Of a stretch of 64,000 bases of DNA, positions 40,601-60,269 are shown in pieces (position 1 is the stretch's first letter; every line of letters begins with the position of its first letter). The notes beneath the pieces are model-generated. The model did no database searches, was not told the origin of the DNA, and saw only the letters and a program-made list of their open reading frames with translations. Source of the stretch: Synchiropus splendidus. Lineage: Eukaryota > Chordata > Actinopteri > Syngnathiformes > Callionymidae. The position numbers were made by a program, and so were the translations under genes. The stretch covers positions 11,117,001 through 11,181,000 of the forward strand of contig NC_071335.1 of the NCBI RefSeq assembly GCF_027744825.2. Direction: 5' to 3'.

Positions 40601-40703
40601 ACTTACAGGCGGACCTCTCTGCAGTCAACGGTGCCACACACACCGACACGAATAAAACGGCAACTGACAGAAAAAGCAGCTCATATCGTCCAGGGGACGT
40701 CAT
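34613..40703 (-). CDS. hgsnat: Heparan-alpha-glucosaminide N-acetyltransferase, 18 coding exons, 621 aa
   Basis: Lysosomal multipass enzyme that moves acetyl from cytosolic acetyl-CoA to terminal glucosamine of heparan sulfate. Coding exons (minus): 40607-40703, 39099-39205, 38875-39011, 38525-38640, 38383-38452, 38228-38297, 37933-38036, 37796-37872, 37679-37709, 37410-37570, 37224-37339, 37018-37139, 36229-36355, 36045-36131, 35887-35964, 35706-35776, 35274-35386, 34613-34794. The sum is 1866 nt, 621 residues (human 635 or 663 by start used). Key features: N-terminal hydrophobic signal; luminal domain with scattered Cys and Asn; the active-site His block RHASWN (His255, human His269); [52 protein letters not shown]-terminal KKIFWKI. 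Exon 9 is only 31 bp and its donor is GC, not GT. An upstream in-frame ATG at 40784 would add 27 residues. Confidence 0.97.
35159..35209. repeat. 51-bp duplicated module, copy in the last hgsnat intron
   Basis: Near-identical partner of 34206-34256, sitting between the last two hgsnat coding exons (34794 and 35274). It places a second AATAAA (35163-35168, minus strand) 65 nt beyond the penultimate exon. Confidence 0.85.
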
Positions 40704-40784
40704 TGTATTGCACGCTTGTGTTGCCTTTGCTGAGACAGTCGATGTATCGTCGTTGCTTCCCGCTATGTTCCCATGTTTTGACAT

Positions 40785-41053
40785 GGCAAGATCAATCTTG
40801 AGTTTCTAACAGTTGGAGATTAGGTAAGAAAGTGGTTAATATTGGTGTAGCAGACATGTAAACAAATGTTGCTAGACTACTATGGAAGACATCTTGAAAT
40901 AAAATGGTCATTAATGGGGGGAATTAAAGTATTAAATACAATTATAACCTCACCAAAATAAATACCTTGCGCATGCGCTTAGCGCAGTGACGCCCAGGCT
41001 TACAAATCGATGTCCGAGTGACAGAACGATAGCTCCCTGCTCGATCAGCCACA
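40785..41053. promoter_or_regulatory. Bidirectional hgsnat/dctn6 promoter with NRF1 site
   Basis: hgsnat (minus) and dctn6 (plus) start head-to-head. Their start codons are 350 bp apart, or 269 bp if the upper hgsnat ATG is used. The interval carries a perfect NRF1 palindrome, GCGCATGCGC, at 40969-40978, about 75 bp upstream of the dctn6 ATG, followed by a second CpG-containing stretch. NRF1 sites are typical of shared housekeeping promoters. Direction of control is inferred from position only. Confidence 0.6.
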
Positions 41054-42353
<1,300 letters not shown>

Positions 42354-42757
42354 TCAGTTCTTTGAGATGTAGGAAAATCAGGCATTATAGCGTATTCCTC
42401 CTATGTCCCTTAGTGGTTTTCTTAACTGGTAGTTAACATTGTTGCAGTTTTGTAAAATTAATTAAATGCTTACATGTTGTACTTGACTTCTTCTTGTCTT
42501 TAAATCAACTGCAGCACCATTCATGCACCCTTGATGGGAAAGGAGTTTCCATGGGAGGCTTGGATTCCCTCTCATACATGTATGAGCATTTCCTGTCCTC
42601 AGACTTGAAAGCATCTGTTATATATGAAGATGTTTCTGCTCCGAGATCAATGATGTCAAGTCATTTGGTATCACAACATTTTAATAGAACACATCCCACA
42701 TTTTGAAACATAATTGCCTGGTGCGTGACAAACTAACACACAGGATGCTTCATGTGG

Positions 42758-42763
42758 AATAAA
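42758..42763 (+). terminator. dctn6: dctn6 poly(A) signal
   Basis: First plus-strand AATAAA, about 405 nt after the dctn6 stop codon. A second one at 42836-42841 would make the 3' end meet that of gtf2e2. Confidence 0.5.
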
Positions 42764-42871
42764 AGTCGAGCAACTTATACAACACATTTCCTTATATAGT
42801 TGCTGAACAGACACACCTATATAATTAACCATCAAAATAAAAAATATATTTACAAGCTTCAGCCTTTGGGG

Positions 42872-42877
42872 TTTATT
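42872..42877 (-). terminator. gtf2e2: gtf2e2 poly(A) signal
   Basis: AATAAA on the minus strand, 104 nt after the gtf2e2 stop codon. It faces the dctn6 signals on the opposite strand. Confidence 0.5.
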
Positions 42878-42980
42878 TATCAATAAACACAAAAAAGGAA
42901 CTATAGACATTCCTGTCCCATCAGTTCCTATTCCCAGGGTATTTACTGCCAACAGTCGGTAACAGAAACCAATAGAACCC

Positions 42981-50759
<7,779 letters not shown>

Positions 50760-51359
50760 CCTATGAAAGGCATGATAGAAATGTAACACTTCAACGCTCA
50801 CTCATCAGCTGGCTTCTATCCCAGGGACACCCTGGACATCGACTTGCATTTAATGAACCTCTAGGCTTTAAGAGTGTGGGATCCATGTATTAAAAACATA
50901 TTATTCAAACACGACACCAGAATGGGAGATGCTCCAGTTGTTGTAAGTAAAATAACAATCACTCTCCATGTTAATCTATGCAAGTATAGATAACAATAAG
51001 TGTTCGAGTGGAGCTTCTCCTCGTTGACAAATGACACAAAAGAGAATGGAGTTCACACGAAGTTAAGTCAAGCACATTGACCCAACTACCTGTGTGCATA
51101 TAAACGAACAACAAGGAAACAACTGTTAATTAGAATAAAAGAAAATCACGTAACACTATGACGTCTGCCAACGGGCGACAAGCCCATAGCATGCAAATGA
51201 AATGCGTTGGTTTTACGCGTATCCGATGTGGAACAATCCTCGTAGAAAATATAATTCGGACACTCAAACGTCGATGTATACGGATCACACGGCACAATCT
51301 TCGGCACACTCATCTGTTAGCTACGTCTGTTGACAAAACACAACGCCGTGACTAACCAC

Positions 51360-51520
51360 TGACCTGACGACCGTGGAGTCCGCAGAAATAAAGGCTCTTT
51401 GCGTTAGAGCGAAAATGCTCTAAAAGACAAACTTAAGCTCAAGAATATCTTCGGTTATTCACGGCTATTTCCACTAAACGCTGGCAAACTAACTTCCACC
51501 ACATCCCTCTGCCGCATTAG
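51360..51520 (-). promoter_or_regulatory. gtf2e2: Presumed gtf2e2 first non-coding exon and promoter
   Basis: The gtf2e2 ATG exon starts one base after a splice acceptor, so an upstream exon is required. The minus strand here has a donor CGTCAG|GTCAGT near 51365 and CpG-containing sequence above it, ending near 51530. The start site is not precisely placed. Confidence 0.4.
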
Positions 51521-51678
51521 TGAAGCGCTGTGCTTCCGGTTCTTGTGTTCAAACTGCCGGTTAGGATCATTACTGACCCCCTGTGGTGACTTAGTGTAAT
51601 GTACCACCTGAACACGAGTGCTGTTATCAGAGGCAGTTTTACATTATTTGACTAAGATGATTCTTCTGTTTCCAGGGA

Positions 51679-51679
<1 letters not shown>

Positions 51680-51722
<43 letters not shown>
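51680..51722. repeat. (ATT)n microsatellite
   Basis: About 14 perfect ATT units, just outside the gtf2e2 promoter side. Confidence 0.95.
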
Positions 51723-52074
51723 GAGTAAAACGTATTGTGATTTTGAAAATACAAGGCCAACATTTCAGGTCTCTTTTTCTTTCCTTTTTCATGGAAATCC
51801 AGTTTTCTTACAGTCAACAATCCTCAGTCAAACCATTTCTGATTTAGCAGCCAGACTGTGCCTGATAACGGTGTTAAACTCACACAACGGACCAGAATGT
51901 TATTCAAATAATACATCAATGACATGAAATACACATTAAAAACATTAATAGTAACACAAAGCATCATTCAATTGCAAATTACATTTGCACAAATAAGAGA
52001 TAACCACCAATTGTGTGATTAATAGTTAATTTTACACGTAGCAATTGAGATATAAAGTCAATAATGTCTGGTTG

Positions 52075-52248
52075 TGATGGGTAAACGAGGTAACCTGCAA
52101 CAGTATTGCAGGTTGGCAAAACAGTTGTCGCTCTTGGTTTAGAATCGATGTGAGGTTTTATGACATTTTATGTCAGACAGTGCCATCTGGTGGCCTCTAT
52201 AATCAGACCATTGTTTCTTCAATATTGTGTCATGAAACCTCAACTACC
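52075..52248. mobile_element. Diverged copy of the foldback element
   Basis: Retains the right half well (CAGTGCCATCTGGTGGCCTC, TGTCATGAAACCTCAACTAC) and the internal CTCTTGGTTTAGAATCGATG; the left end is eroded. The motif CCACCAGATGGCAC is intact on the minus strand (52180-52193). Confidence 0.5.
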
Positions 52249-52374
52249 CAGCCTCATCCTGTTATCTTGAGTGCACCAAATATACTGTACAGGTAGATAA
52301 TGCTGAACTACCAATACCAATAGTGTTTGCTGTGTAATAGGGAACCTATTTTAATGAAGTTATATTTATATATA

Positions 52375-52545
52375 CAGTGGTACCTCGGTTCTCGACCACA
52401 ATCCGTTCCGGACAGCTGTTCGAGAAGCGAATTGTTCGAAATCTGAATCAATTTTTCCCATCACAATGAATGGAAAAAGAAATAATGCGTTCCAAGCCTT
52501 AAAATAGTCTTTTGTAGGAGTGAATGTAGAGTGTCTGCTGCAGGT
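52375..52545 (+). mobile_element. hAT-like repeat fragment
   Basis: Begins CAGTGGTACCTCGGTTCTCG and continues with ...TCCGTTCCGGACAGCTGTTCG, a widespread vertebrate interspersed repeat with hAT-like ends that I recognise by eye. The matching right end was not found, so it appears truncated. Its right limit is a guess. Confidence 0.4.
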
Positions 52546-52929
52546 GCGCTGTTCCTCTATGTGTGTGGCCGCTGCATGTGGGAGGGGTTGCCGAGTGAGT
52601 GACGTCTCTCCAGAAGTGAAGAGGTGCCCGGTGCGTGTCCAGCTCTGAATGTGCGCTTCTGTGCAGTTTGGCTGTGACAAGGTCATAAACCAAGTAACGC
52701 TCTGTCCCAGACTCGCCTCATCCCTGTCCCAGCTCCAGCCCACAACAGGACATCAAACCCTGGAGTGTTGAGAGCGATCACCTCCCCTGTGACACTCTAC
52801 CACGGTCCAGTGCGGAAACAGTCAGGAAATGCAGCTAACGGGACACGGCTGCATACAGAGGCGGCGTTATACACAACAACAAAGCACGTCATGGGTCAGC
52901 CGCGCATGTTGTTTTTTCTGTATACAGTG

Positions 52930-52933
<4 letters not shown>

Positions 52934-52984
<51 letters not shown>
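52934..52984. repeat. (TA)n microsatellite
   Basis: About 25 uninterrupted TA units. Confidence 0.95.
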
Positions 52985-52986
<2 letters not shown>

Positions 52987-53012
52987 TGAAAGTGGCCATT
53001 GCTAGCCTAGTC

Positions 53013-53602
53013 CAGTGTTTTTCAACCTGTGTGAGAGCCGTGAGACTCTGTGTGCCACGGGAAATGATAATCCAGAAGCCGATTAAATGCGCAACTTCAA
53101 GTTGTATCTAAACCTGATGAACCTCTAACATGACCACACACCTGCACGACAGATTGATGGAGTGTTCTTTGGCAGACTCATTACGGCAAAGGCTGCATTG
53201 CAGCGCAAACGGCTGACATGATGTCTCCCTTCAAAACAACTCGCATTCTGTCACAGTTTGCTTCGTGGTTTAAAAGTTAGATTTAAAAAAATAAATGGAG
53301 AACCAAATTAAATGTGTTCCAAAATGTGAAGAAAGATGAGGCAAAGATTGTTAGCAATGTGTGTGGATATTCTCGAATGACATCATGGCAAACAGTTAAA
53401 ATAAATAAATCTTGATGTATTTTGCCAGATTTCCCACCCCTTTCTTGAAACATATAGCATGCCACAATCGGTGCGTGTCAGTGGCTGCAATTTTTCTTAA
53501 ATTAAAAGGGATTTTCTACAGGACGACTAAGCACTATTGTGCCCGGGTGAGGTTCCTTTGGTGGTGAGCCTCTGGATTATTGAAAAAGGTTGAATAACAC
53601 TG
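53013..53602. mobile_element. Non-autonomous hAT-type DNA transposon with intact 8-bp target-site duplication
   Basis: The 590-bp element starts CAGTGTTTTTCAACC and ends GGTTGAATAACACTG, terminal inverted repeats of 15 bp with one mismatch. It is flanked on both sides by the 8-bp direct repeat GCCTAGTC (53005-53012 and 53603-53610). The CAGTG termini and 8-bp duplication are hallmarks of hAT elements. No transposase reading frame is present, so it was moved in trans. The exact duplication suggests a fairly recent insertion. Confidence 0.8.
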
Positions 53603-55119
53603 GCCTAGTCGATGCCTGCGACACTGTTTATCGAGCGTCTTCCTTTGGTAACTGGAACACACTGATCTCAGTTCTGATGTCGTCCCACTTCTGAGGTAAC
53701 AGCAAGTACTGAGGTGCTGTAGTACACATATTGTTGTATTTGTACTTTATTTTGCATTTATTTGCATTGAGTAAAATATTTTATTTCAAGTCAGTTTCAA
53801 TTTTATTTGAATTTGGCCTTTTTTTTATACCAGCAATATCAAAAATGGTAATAAGTAATGGGTATCAATATGGGGTTTAGAATTTACAACCTTAGCCCAG
53901 ATTACAGCCCTCAAAATAAGTAGGAATCAAATGGGAACCAAATGGACAAAGCACTGTGACGTCATCATTCCTTATGTGGTGTCTGAAAACGCCTTCAGTT
54001 AACATGGGACACATGCGTGTTCACTAACATCCATCCCCTCACAATAGCATTTCAAGCATCATAGGCTGAGTGAGGTGTTAATGCTGGAAGACATCATATA
54101 CCCAGCTGCCTAACAATCACGATGCATGGCTTCTCCTGTGTCAAATCCATAAAATGGTGGGACATTGCGGATTACTGGATTATAAAAGTCAATATCGAGG
54201 CCAAAGGACAGTCCACAACTCTGCAGATGACGACTTGGTCAGGACAGGACCAGACTCACACAGTGAAAAACCGACCAGAAGCTGATTTGTGTGAAAATTA
54301 GGGTTAATCCACAATGCAATGGGATGCCATTTTACACATGACAGTGTATTGCTTGCATTTTTTTCTTTGTTATGATTCAGAGTTTGATCGCTTTTTGTTG
54401 CTTCAAATTTTAATTTCTATGTCATATCCAGAGTTTATTAAAAAAAAAAAATTGAGAATTGCATGTTGCATTTATACATCTGTTCAGTATCTATCGGACA
54501 ATGGAAACAGAAGAGGAATGTGAATAGGAACCTCTTATCGAATCATAATGCAAAATCCTAAAATGATGCCTCTGTTGACAATGAAGAAGCCAGGACACAA
54601 AAGGTTGACTGTGGCTATGAACTCCTCCCTCGCCCACCCTACTCTCCTCCAGTCCTTGCTCCCAGTGACTTCCACCTCTAGGCTGAAAAGATAGAGGCGG
54701 AAAGCTCTTCTCCAGGGTTGGTGATGAGATTACAGATTGAGTATTAATAGCTGGAAATTGTGTGGAGTTGGAAGTAGTTCAAGGGTGGGGCGGCCTCAGG
54801 GAAGATACTTTTTTTCCGTACTAGAATAAAGTGTAATTGCACATCCATGTGCCTGTTTTTTTTATTATTATTATTATTCCAGGCGAATTGATGCACTTTA
54901 AGTCTTTTCTGATGGAGACTTTAACAATGTTAATAAAGTTATTCTGTATTGTAAGTTGATCTATAATACTTTTTTTCTTTTATTTGTACAAGGATACAAT
55001 GTTATGCATAATTGTACTTATTATAATTTTATAGACAAATGATACCATTTACAGAGGCGTCGGAGAGTTGGGCGGGGGGGGGGGAGAAGCACTGGACTAG
55101 AAGAAGGGGTTGGACTATG

Positions 55120-55565
55120 TTGAGAAATAAAGCAGCTTAAATCCACATATCGTATTATTTCAGTGTAAGGCTCAAAATCTTTAGGTACGTCCTCATTATT
55201 GGTGATTTTTGGTTGAATCACAGTAAAAAGTACTTCTCAGAGGTGTGTGTGTTTCAAGAAATAATGTCAAATCTGCCTCTATTTCAAGTGATTTTAATGA
55301 AGTTACCATTCAACATTTAACTTCTATAAATAACCTGCACACTGGATGAACCAGAATACTTTTTAAAGGGCACTTTATTATTTCACCATTAAAAAACAAA
55401 GTGAAAATTTCGGCCGCTTGGATGTTTTTGTCTGCAAAGAAAAATAGATCATTTCTGTCACTCTGTTCCGTACATATTTCAATGAAATGCTCAGGTAATG
55501 AAGAAGCAGGTGATGAAATTTGGGTGGTGGGGTTTCATCTGGATTGAGGTGGGGTTTGAAGGAAT
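55120..55565. repeat. Direct duplication, copy A
   Basis: At least 350 bp from about 55202 (TTTTTGGTTGAATCACAG...) to 55555 is over 90% identical by eye to 57453-57810, in the same orientation. Weaker similarity extends left to about 55120 (GTATTATTTCAGTGTAAGGC). On the minus strand it contains AATAAA. The left part holds a short open frame (EPYTEIIRYVDL) that is interrupted in copy B. The two copies flank the candidate exons at 56107-56737. Confidence 0.75.
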
Positions 55566-56106
55566 GGCTTCGAGCTGTTGCGACATATGACCTGCCCACA
55601 CCCTTGACGCCCAGGCTGGAGTCAACAAAGTTCATTCTTCAGAACTTCAAAACTCCTGAATGATGGAAATTGCTTATTGCATGTTGCCTTTTTAAAAACT
55701 CAAATGTGTTTCCAGTTTAATCAATCATAAAAATAAGATATTCTTTGGACATTGACACTGATTCAACTCTGATCATCTGGAAAATAGTTTAGAAAGTAAA
55801 CTAATAAACACTGCATGTCCTGAAGAAGCCCACGATTTGCTGACACGCACATTCTGATGAGGCGCGCACATTACCCTGGGACCAACAACTTTTCTTTGAT
55901 GCTGAAGAAGCATCCTCAAGAAAGCATCATTAGCTTAATGAGCCTTCAACCTGCTTAGACTGAGAGAGTGACATGTTCCCCCTCACAACATGGGTTTAAA
56001 TGTGCTCTGTGAATGTGACAGAAAATCAGCTCCATTATGCAACAACACACATTCACGTGCGTAAACACGACAAATGATGTTTAAAGGCAGAGATTCTCAT
56101 TCTCAC

Positions 56107-56737
56107 CTGTGCTGGTGAAGCTCCCCTGCGTGCTTGAATTGGGATCTGTCAGACACTGGGACAAACACCAGAACAGCAAGTATCAGTGAAGGGGCTTGTC
56201 ATGAAAGGCTTCTAGATTTGTCAGACAGTACCTGCGCTTGCTTCCAGCGGTCTGTTTCTCTTCTCCGCCCTTTCCCATGGAGGGCATGTGTGCATTGACT
56301 GCTCTTTCGGCACACCCAGCAGCATCTATCCTCTTTATAGGGCTGATTGAACAGTGAAAAAAACTGTCAATTGCAGCATGAAACCCATCTCACTACCATA
56401 TTACATGAAGATCAAAGGCACACTCAATAGCAAAACTGCCTTTTCTTGTTAAAAAGACTGACATAAACAATGACACCAAAAGCATTATTTCATTATTGGC
56501 AAAAATCTGAAATTGTTTTTAGAAAACAAAACCACAATTTAGTCTTGTTTTCTAAAGCTACAACCAAAACACCCCTCTTTACCCAATGAATAATAACAGA
56601 ATAATTGTTTAGTTTGTGGAACAAATTTATTTAAACGTTTACCTTCAATAACAAGATACCAGATTTGACTGTGCTTCCATGAAGAGGTGTCTTCTCGTTC
56701 TGTCTCACTTTAGCGCCATATGACTCATTGACCAAAA
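56107..56737 (-). CDS. Three candidate internal exons of an unrecognised minus-strand gene
   Basis: Three open segments are bounded by good splice sites and share phase. They are 56643-56737 (acceptor weak, donor AAG|GTAAAC), 56232-56342 (111 bp, pyrimidine-rich acceptor ending AATCAG, donor CAG|GTACTG) and 56107-56155 (49 bp, acceptor TTTGTCCCAG, donor ACAG|GTGAGA). The joined translation reads VNESYGAKVRQNEKTPLHG... then PYKEDRCCWVCRKSSQCTHA... then CLTDPNSSTQGS. The middle exon carries the Cys-rich CCWVCRKSSQC, which might bind metal. I found neither a start exon nor a last exon with certainty; an open frame at 56897-57112 (MTTPEEQAPVEQSGDKVG...) may be a 5' part. No family is recognised, and it may be a non-coding transcript. 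Confidence 0.3.
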
Positions 56738-57317
56738 CTATTTAGCAGAATTGAAGTCACTTCCTCTGTGCTTTATCATCTGCCCTTTTGAAGTGTAGCC
56801 TGTGACAAGTTTAGATCCCTGTATCTACTACCACACGCCAGTCTCTTGCGTCCCTGCGGAGGGAAGACCTTTATGTGCTTGGTTTAGATTGTTCCATCAT
56901 GTCTTTGTGACATGATAAGTGCTCATCCGGTTGATAGGAGAAAGGTGTCTCCAAGTCCTCATCACATGAGTGCCCTTATAACACAGCTGCAGAAGTTTGA
57001 AGAATTTATATAGCTTCAGCTGCGAATAGGTCTTTGTTGCATCATAGTTTAAATCAATGCCGACTTTGTCTCCGGACTGCTCAACAGGAGCCTGTTCCTC
57101 TGGTGTTGTCATTTCTGAGCTTGGCCTGTCAAGTCACTCCCAAAGAATATCTTCAACTCTATCTACTGTCTCCAAACCGATTGTCATGGCAGGCCTCACT
57201 GTGGTCCGATGAAGTTGTCAGTCCACCATGCCTGCACTCTCTTCTTCACCTCTCTGCATCTCTGTCCATCTTTGACAATCCGCCTGAACTGTTTTCAATC
57301 TTACTGTTGTATCTGGT

Positions 57318-57815
57318 TAGAAATAAAGACGAAATTATATCAAATAACTTTGCAGATATTGTATTATTTCAGTGCAAGGCTCACAACCTTTCGATACCGC
57401 TTTGTAATTGGACTGATAAATGTGTGATTAGCAGTTTTTTAAGCTTAAAATTGTGATTTTTGGTTGAATCACAGTAAAAAGTACTTCTCAGAGGTGTGTG
57501 TGTTTTAAGAAATAATGTCAAATCTGCCTCTATCTCAAGTGATTTTAATGAAGTTACCATTCAACATTAAACTTCTATAAATAACCTGCACACTGGATGA
57601 ACCAGAATACTTTTAAACAAGCACTTTATTATTGCATTATTATTATTATTTGTAATTTCCGCCGCTTGGATGTTTTTGTCAGCAAAGCAAAATAAATCAT
57701 TTCTGTCACTCTGTTCCGTACATATTTCAATGAAATGCTCAGGTAATGACAGGGAAGAAGAGCAGGTGATGAAATTTGGGTGGTGAGGTTTCATCTGACT
57801 TGAGGTGGCTTCTAA
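57318..57815. repeat. Direct duplication, copy B
   Basis: Partner of the sequence at 55120-55565. It differs by small indels, including an ATT-rich insertion near 57637-57650 and an added GGGAAGAAG near 57748. The open frame of copy A is broken here by stop codons. Confidence 0.75.
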
Positions 57816-58850
57816 CTGATGGAACCACACTTTTTTGGACTGCGTTTTTACACAGGCACTTTCAAGCACAGAGCACACTCTATTTGTGCGGGTCTAAATG
57901 CCGCTGTCTATTAGATATTTCACCAGCACACTACAATAATAAGAGCCAGAGAGAGAGAGATGATAAATCATTGAAGTCCTGCAGAGACTTCATAACACAT
58001 CTGAACACAGAAACATGAAATAAATGTTTCCATGTTGCCATGATAACTGACTCGAAGGCGCAGCAGGCCGGTCCAAAAACCCAGTGAATGAATCTTTCAG
58101 TGTGCGCTAACCCAGTTAAAGTCCAACTGCATAACAAATTAATTACACTTCTGCGCAACAACCAAAAAGGGACTAGAAGAGCGAAGGAGCGTTTGATAAT
58201 AGGAATGAAAGAAAGAAAGAAAACCCACACGACTCCTCTAATGCAGAATTCAAACCAACTAAGTTAGATTCACACTAACTCAAGAACACATCCAAGTGTC
58301 AGCTACCTGGAGTTAGAGCTCCATTAATACGAGCCAATGGGAATCAGGAAGTGTAAGGAAGTGAATCATACAGTTACTGTATGTGTGAGGTGTTGGCATA
58401 AAGCACACATGGAAAGTTCCTGTGCCAATTTCTGCGGAGGAGAGAACCCCACTCTGGCACCTTTTAGCTATAGCGTGAACTGGATGTCACACCTTCTGAA
58501 TTTGAAGCCCTCAAAAAAATGAGCAATCACTGACAAACACAACAAAATTCAATACAAAAGTAATCAATTTCACAAAGTTCTTGATACCTGCGACTCTTCA
58601 GATGATCAATAAATACACTCGCTTTAAAGAATTGTTACTTTCTGCCCATCAGTGCGTCAGGCTTTACGTGAGAGCTGTGTTTCTGAAGCAAATCGATGCC
58701 TATTGTGCTTTATTTACAATGTAATGTAACAGCTGCTTTGAACTGCCGTGTGTTTTGCAGTAGCTGTCAATCAGACGGGTCTCTTCAGGCATCCACTGGT
58801 GTTGTGTTAGAAGCCCATCATGCAGGCCCTCACAGTGCAGAAACACTGGT

Positions 58851-58915
58851 GGTGAAGCCTCATGAAACAGTGACCTGGGTTACAGAGCCCACTCAACGGC
58901 ACTTGTGTGTTTGGA
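58851..58915. mobile_element. Fragment of the foldback element (one arm)
   Basis: Only one arm is recognisable: GTGAAGCCTCATGAAACAGT followed by GAGCCCACTCAACGGCAC. The motif is mutated and no second arm follows. Confidence 0.35.
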
Positions 58916-59961
58916 TGACGATGTACAATGAGACACTTATATAACTTTAGCCCTCAACAACACAGACGGAGACAAAAAGTAGGTCAAAGCCTTCGCTGCC
59001 CACAGTGACCAAAAAGCCACACTTCTTCATGAGTCGATGGATTAGTTCATTTGAGAGAGTTGATCCTGGATGAGGGAATTCGATTTGTCGTCAATCGATC
59101 ATCGATGAGTCTAAAGCGATCGCTGGGAAGAGGTGCAGTAGCTAGATCAATCCACACGGTGGCAGTAGCAGAGCGCATCTTCGCTGTGAGACACTGAGGT
59201 CACGGAGACCCTTCAGACTGCCAGACATGGGGAGTCAGAAAATAAGAAACAAAAAAGAAAAACACCTGCTGTATTTATCCCAGCCCCTGGAATGTAGCTC
59301 ATCTGTTTACACTCCAGAATGAAAAAAAAAAAGAATCTGCATCCAGATTTCTTTGTCGTGCTTGTCAGCTGAATACACAGCGGAGAATTCACTCATTTAT
59401 TCATTTTCCACCGCTTATCCATTGCCAGGTCCCAGAATGACAGTGAATTTCAGGCTGCCAGACTTCACTACACAAACACTACAGCCACTTCGGAATGAGA
59501 AGTCCAGTGTAGAGTTATGATCTTTCTTGTTTAACGTCGAGTGACAACACGAGATGATAGAAAAAGTGCTTCAGCATGTGCGTGAACGGGTCACACCCTC
59601 AAGCATCAGAGGAGCCATTGACGTACCGCCATCTGTGTGTGGCTACAGATGAATGCTGATGTAGGACCTGAACAATCATGCCAATGGTGAGCCAACATGA
59701 TGGGTCCGCTCCCGAGGAGTTGGCCCTTTTGTGACATTTGAAAAGGGCAACGGGAGCATCGCTCACACACAAATACACTCTGTCACACATCTTTGACCTC
59801 CACACCCTCAGGTGGCAGCAGAGACCCCATACTGAAGATCAGAGCTGGGATTAACATCAAGATCCAGGATTAATTTCTCCTGCAGGGATGTGATGCTGAA
59901 CTGTTTCAAGTCTGACGGAACTTCCCACCGCATCACACAAATCCTCACTGAACACATGAAG

Positions 59962-60269
<308 letters not shown>

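Noticed and set aside
42494..42706. Plus-strand open frame downstream of the dctn6 stop codon
   Set aside because: It lies in the dctn6 3'UTR before its poly(A) signal, has no family resemblance and no sign of a stop-skipping variant.
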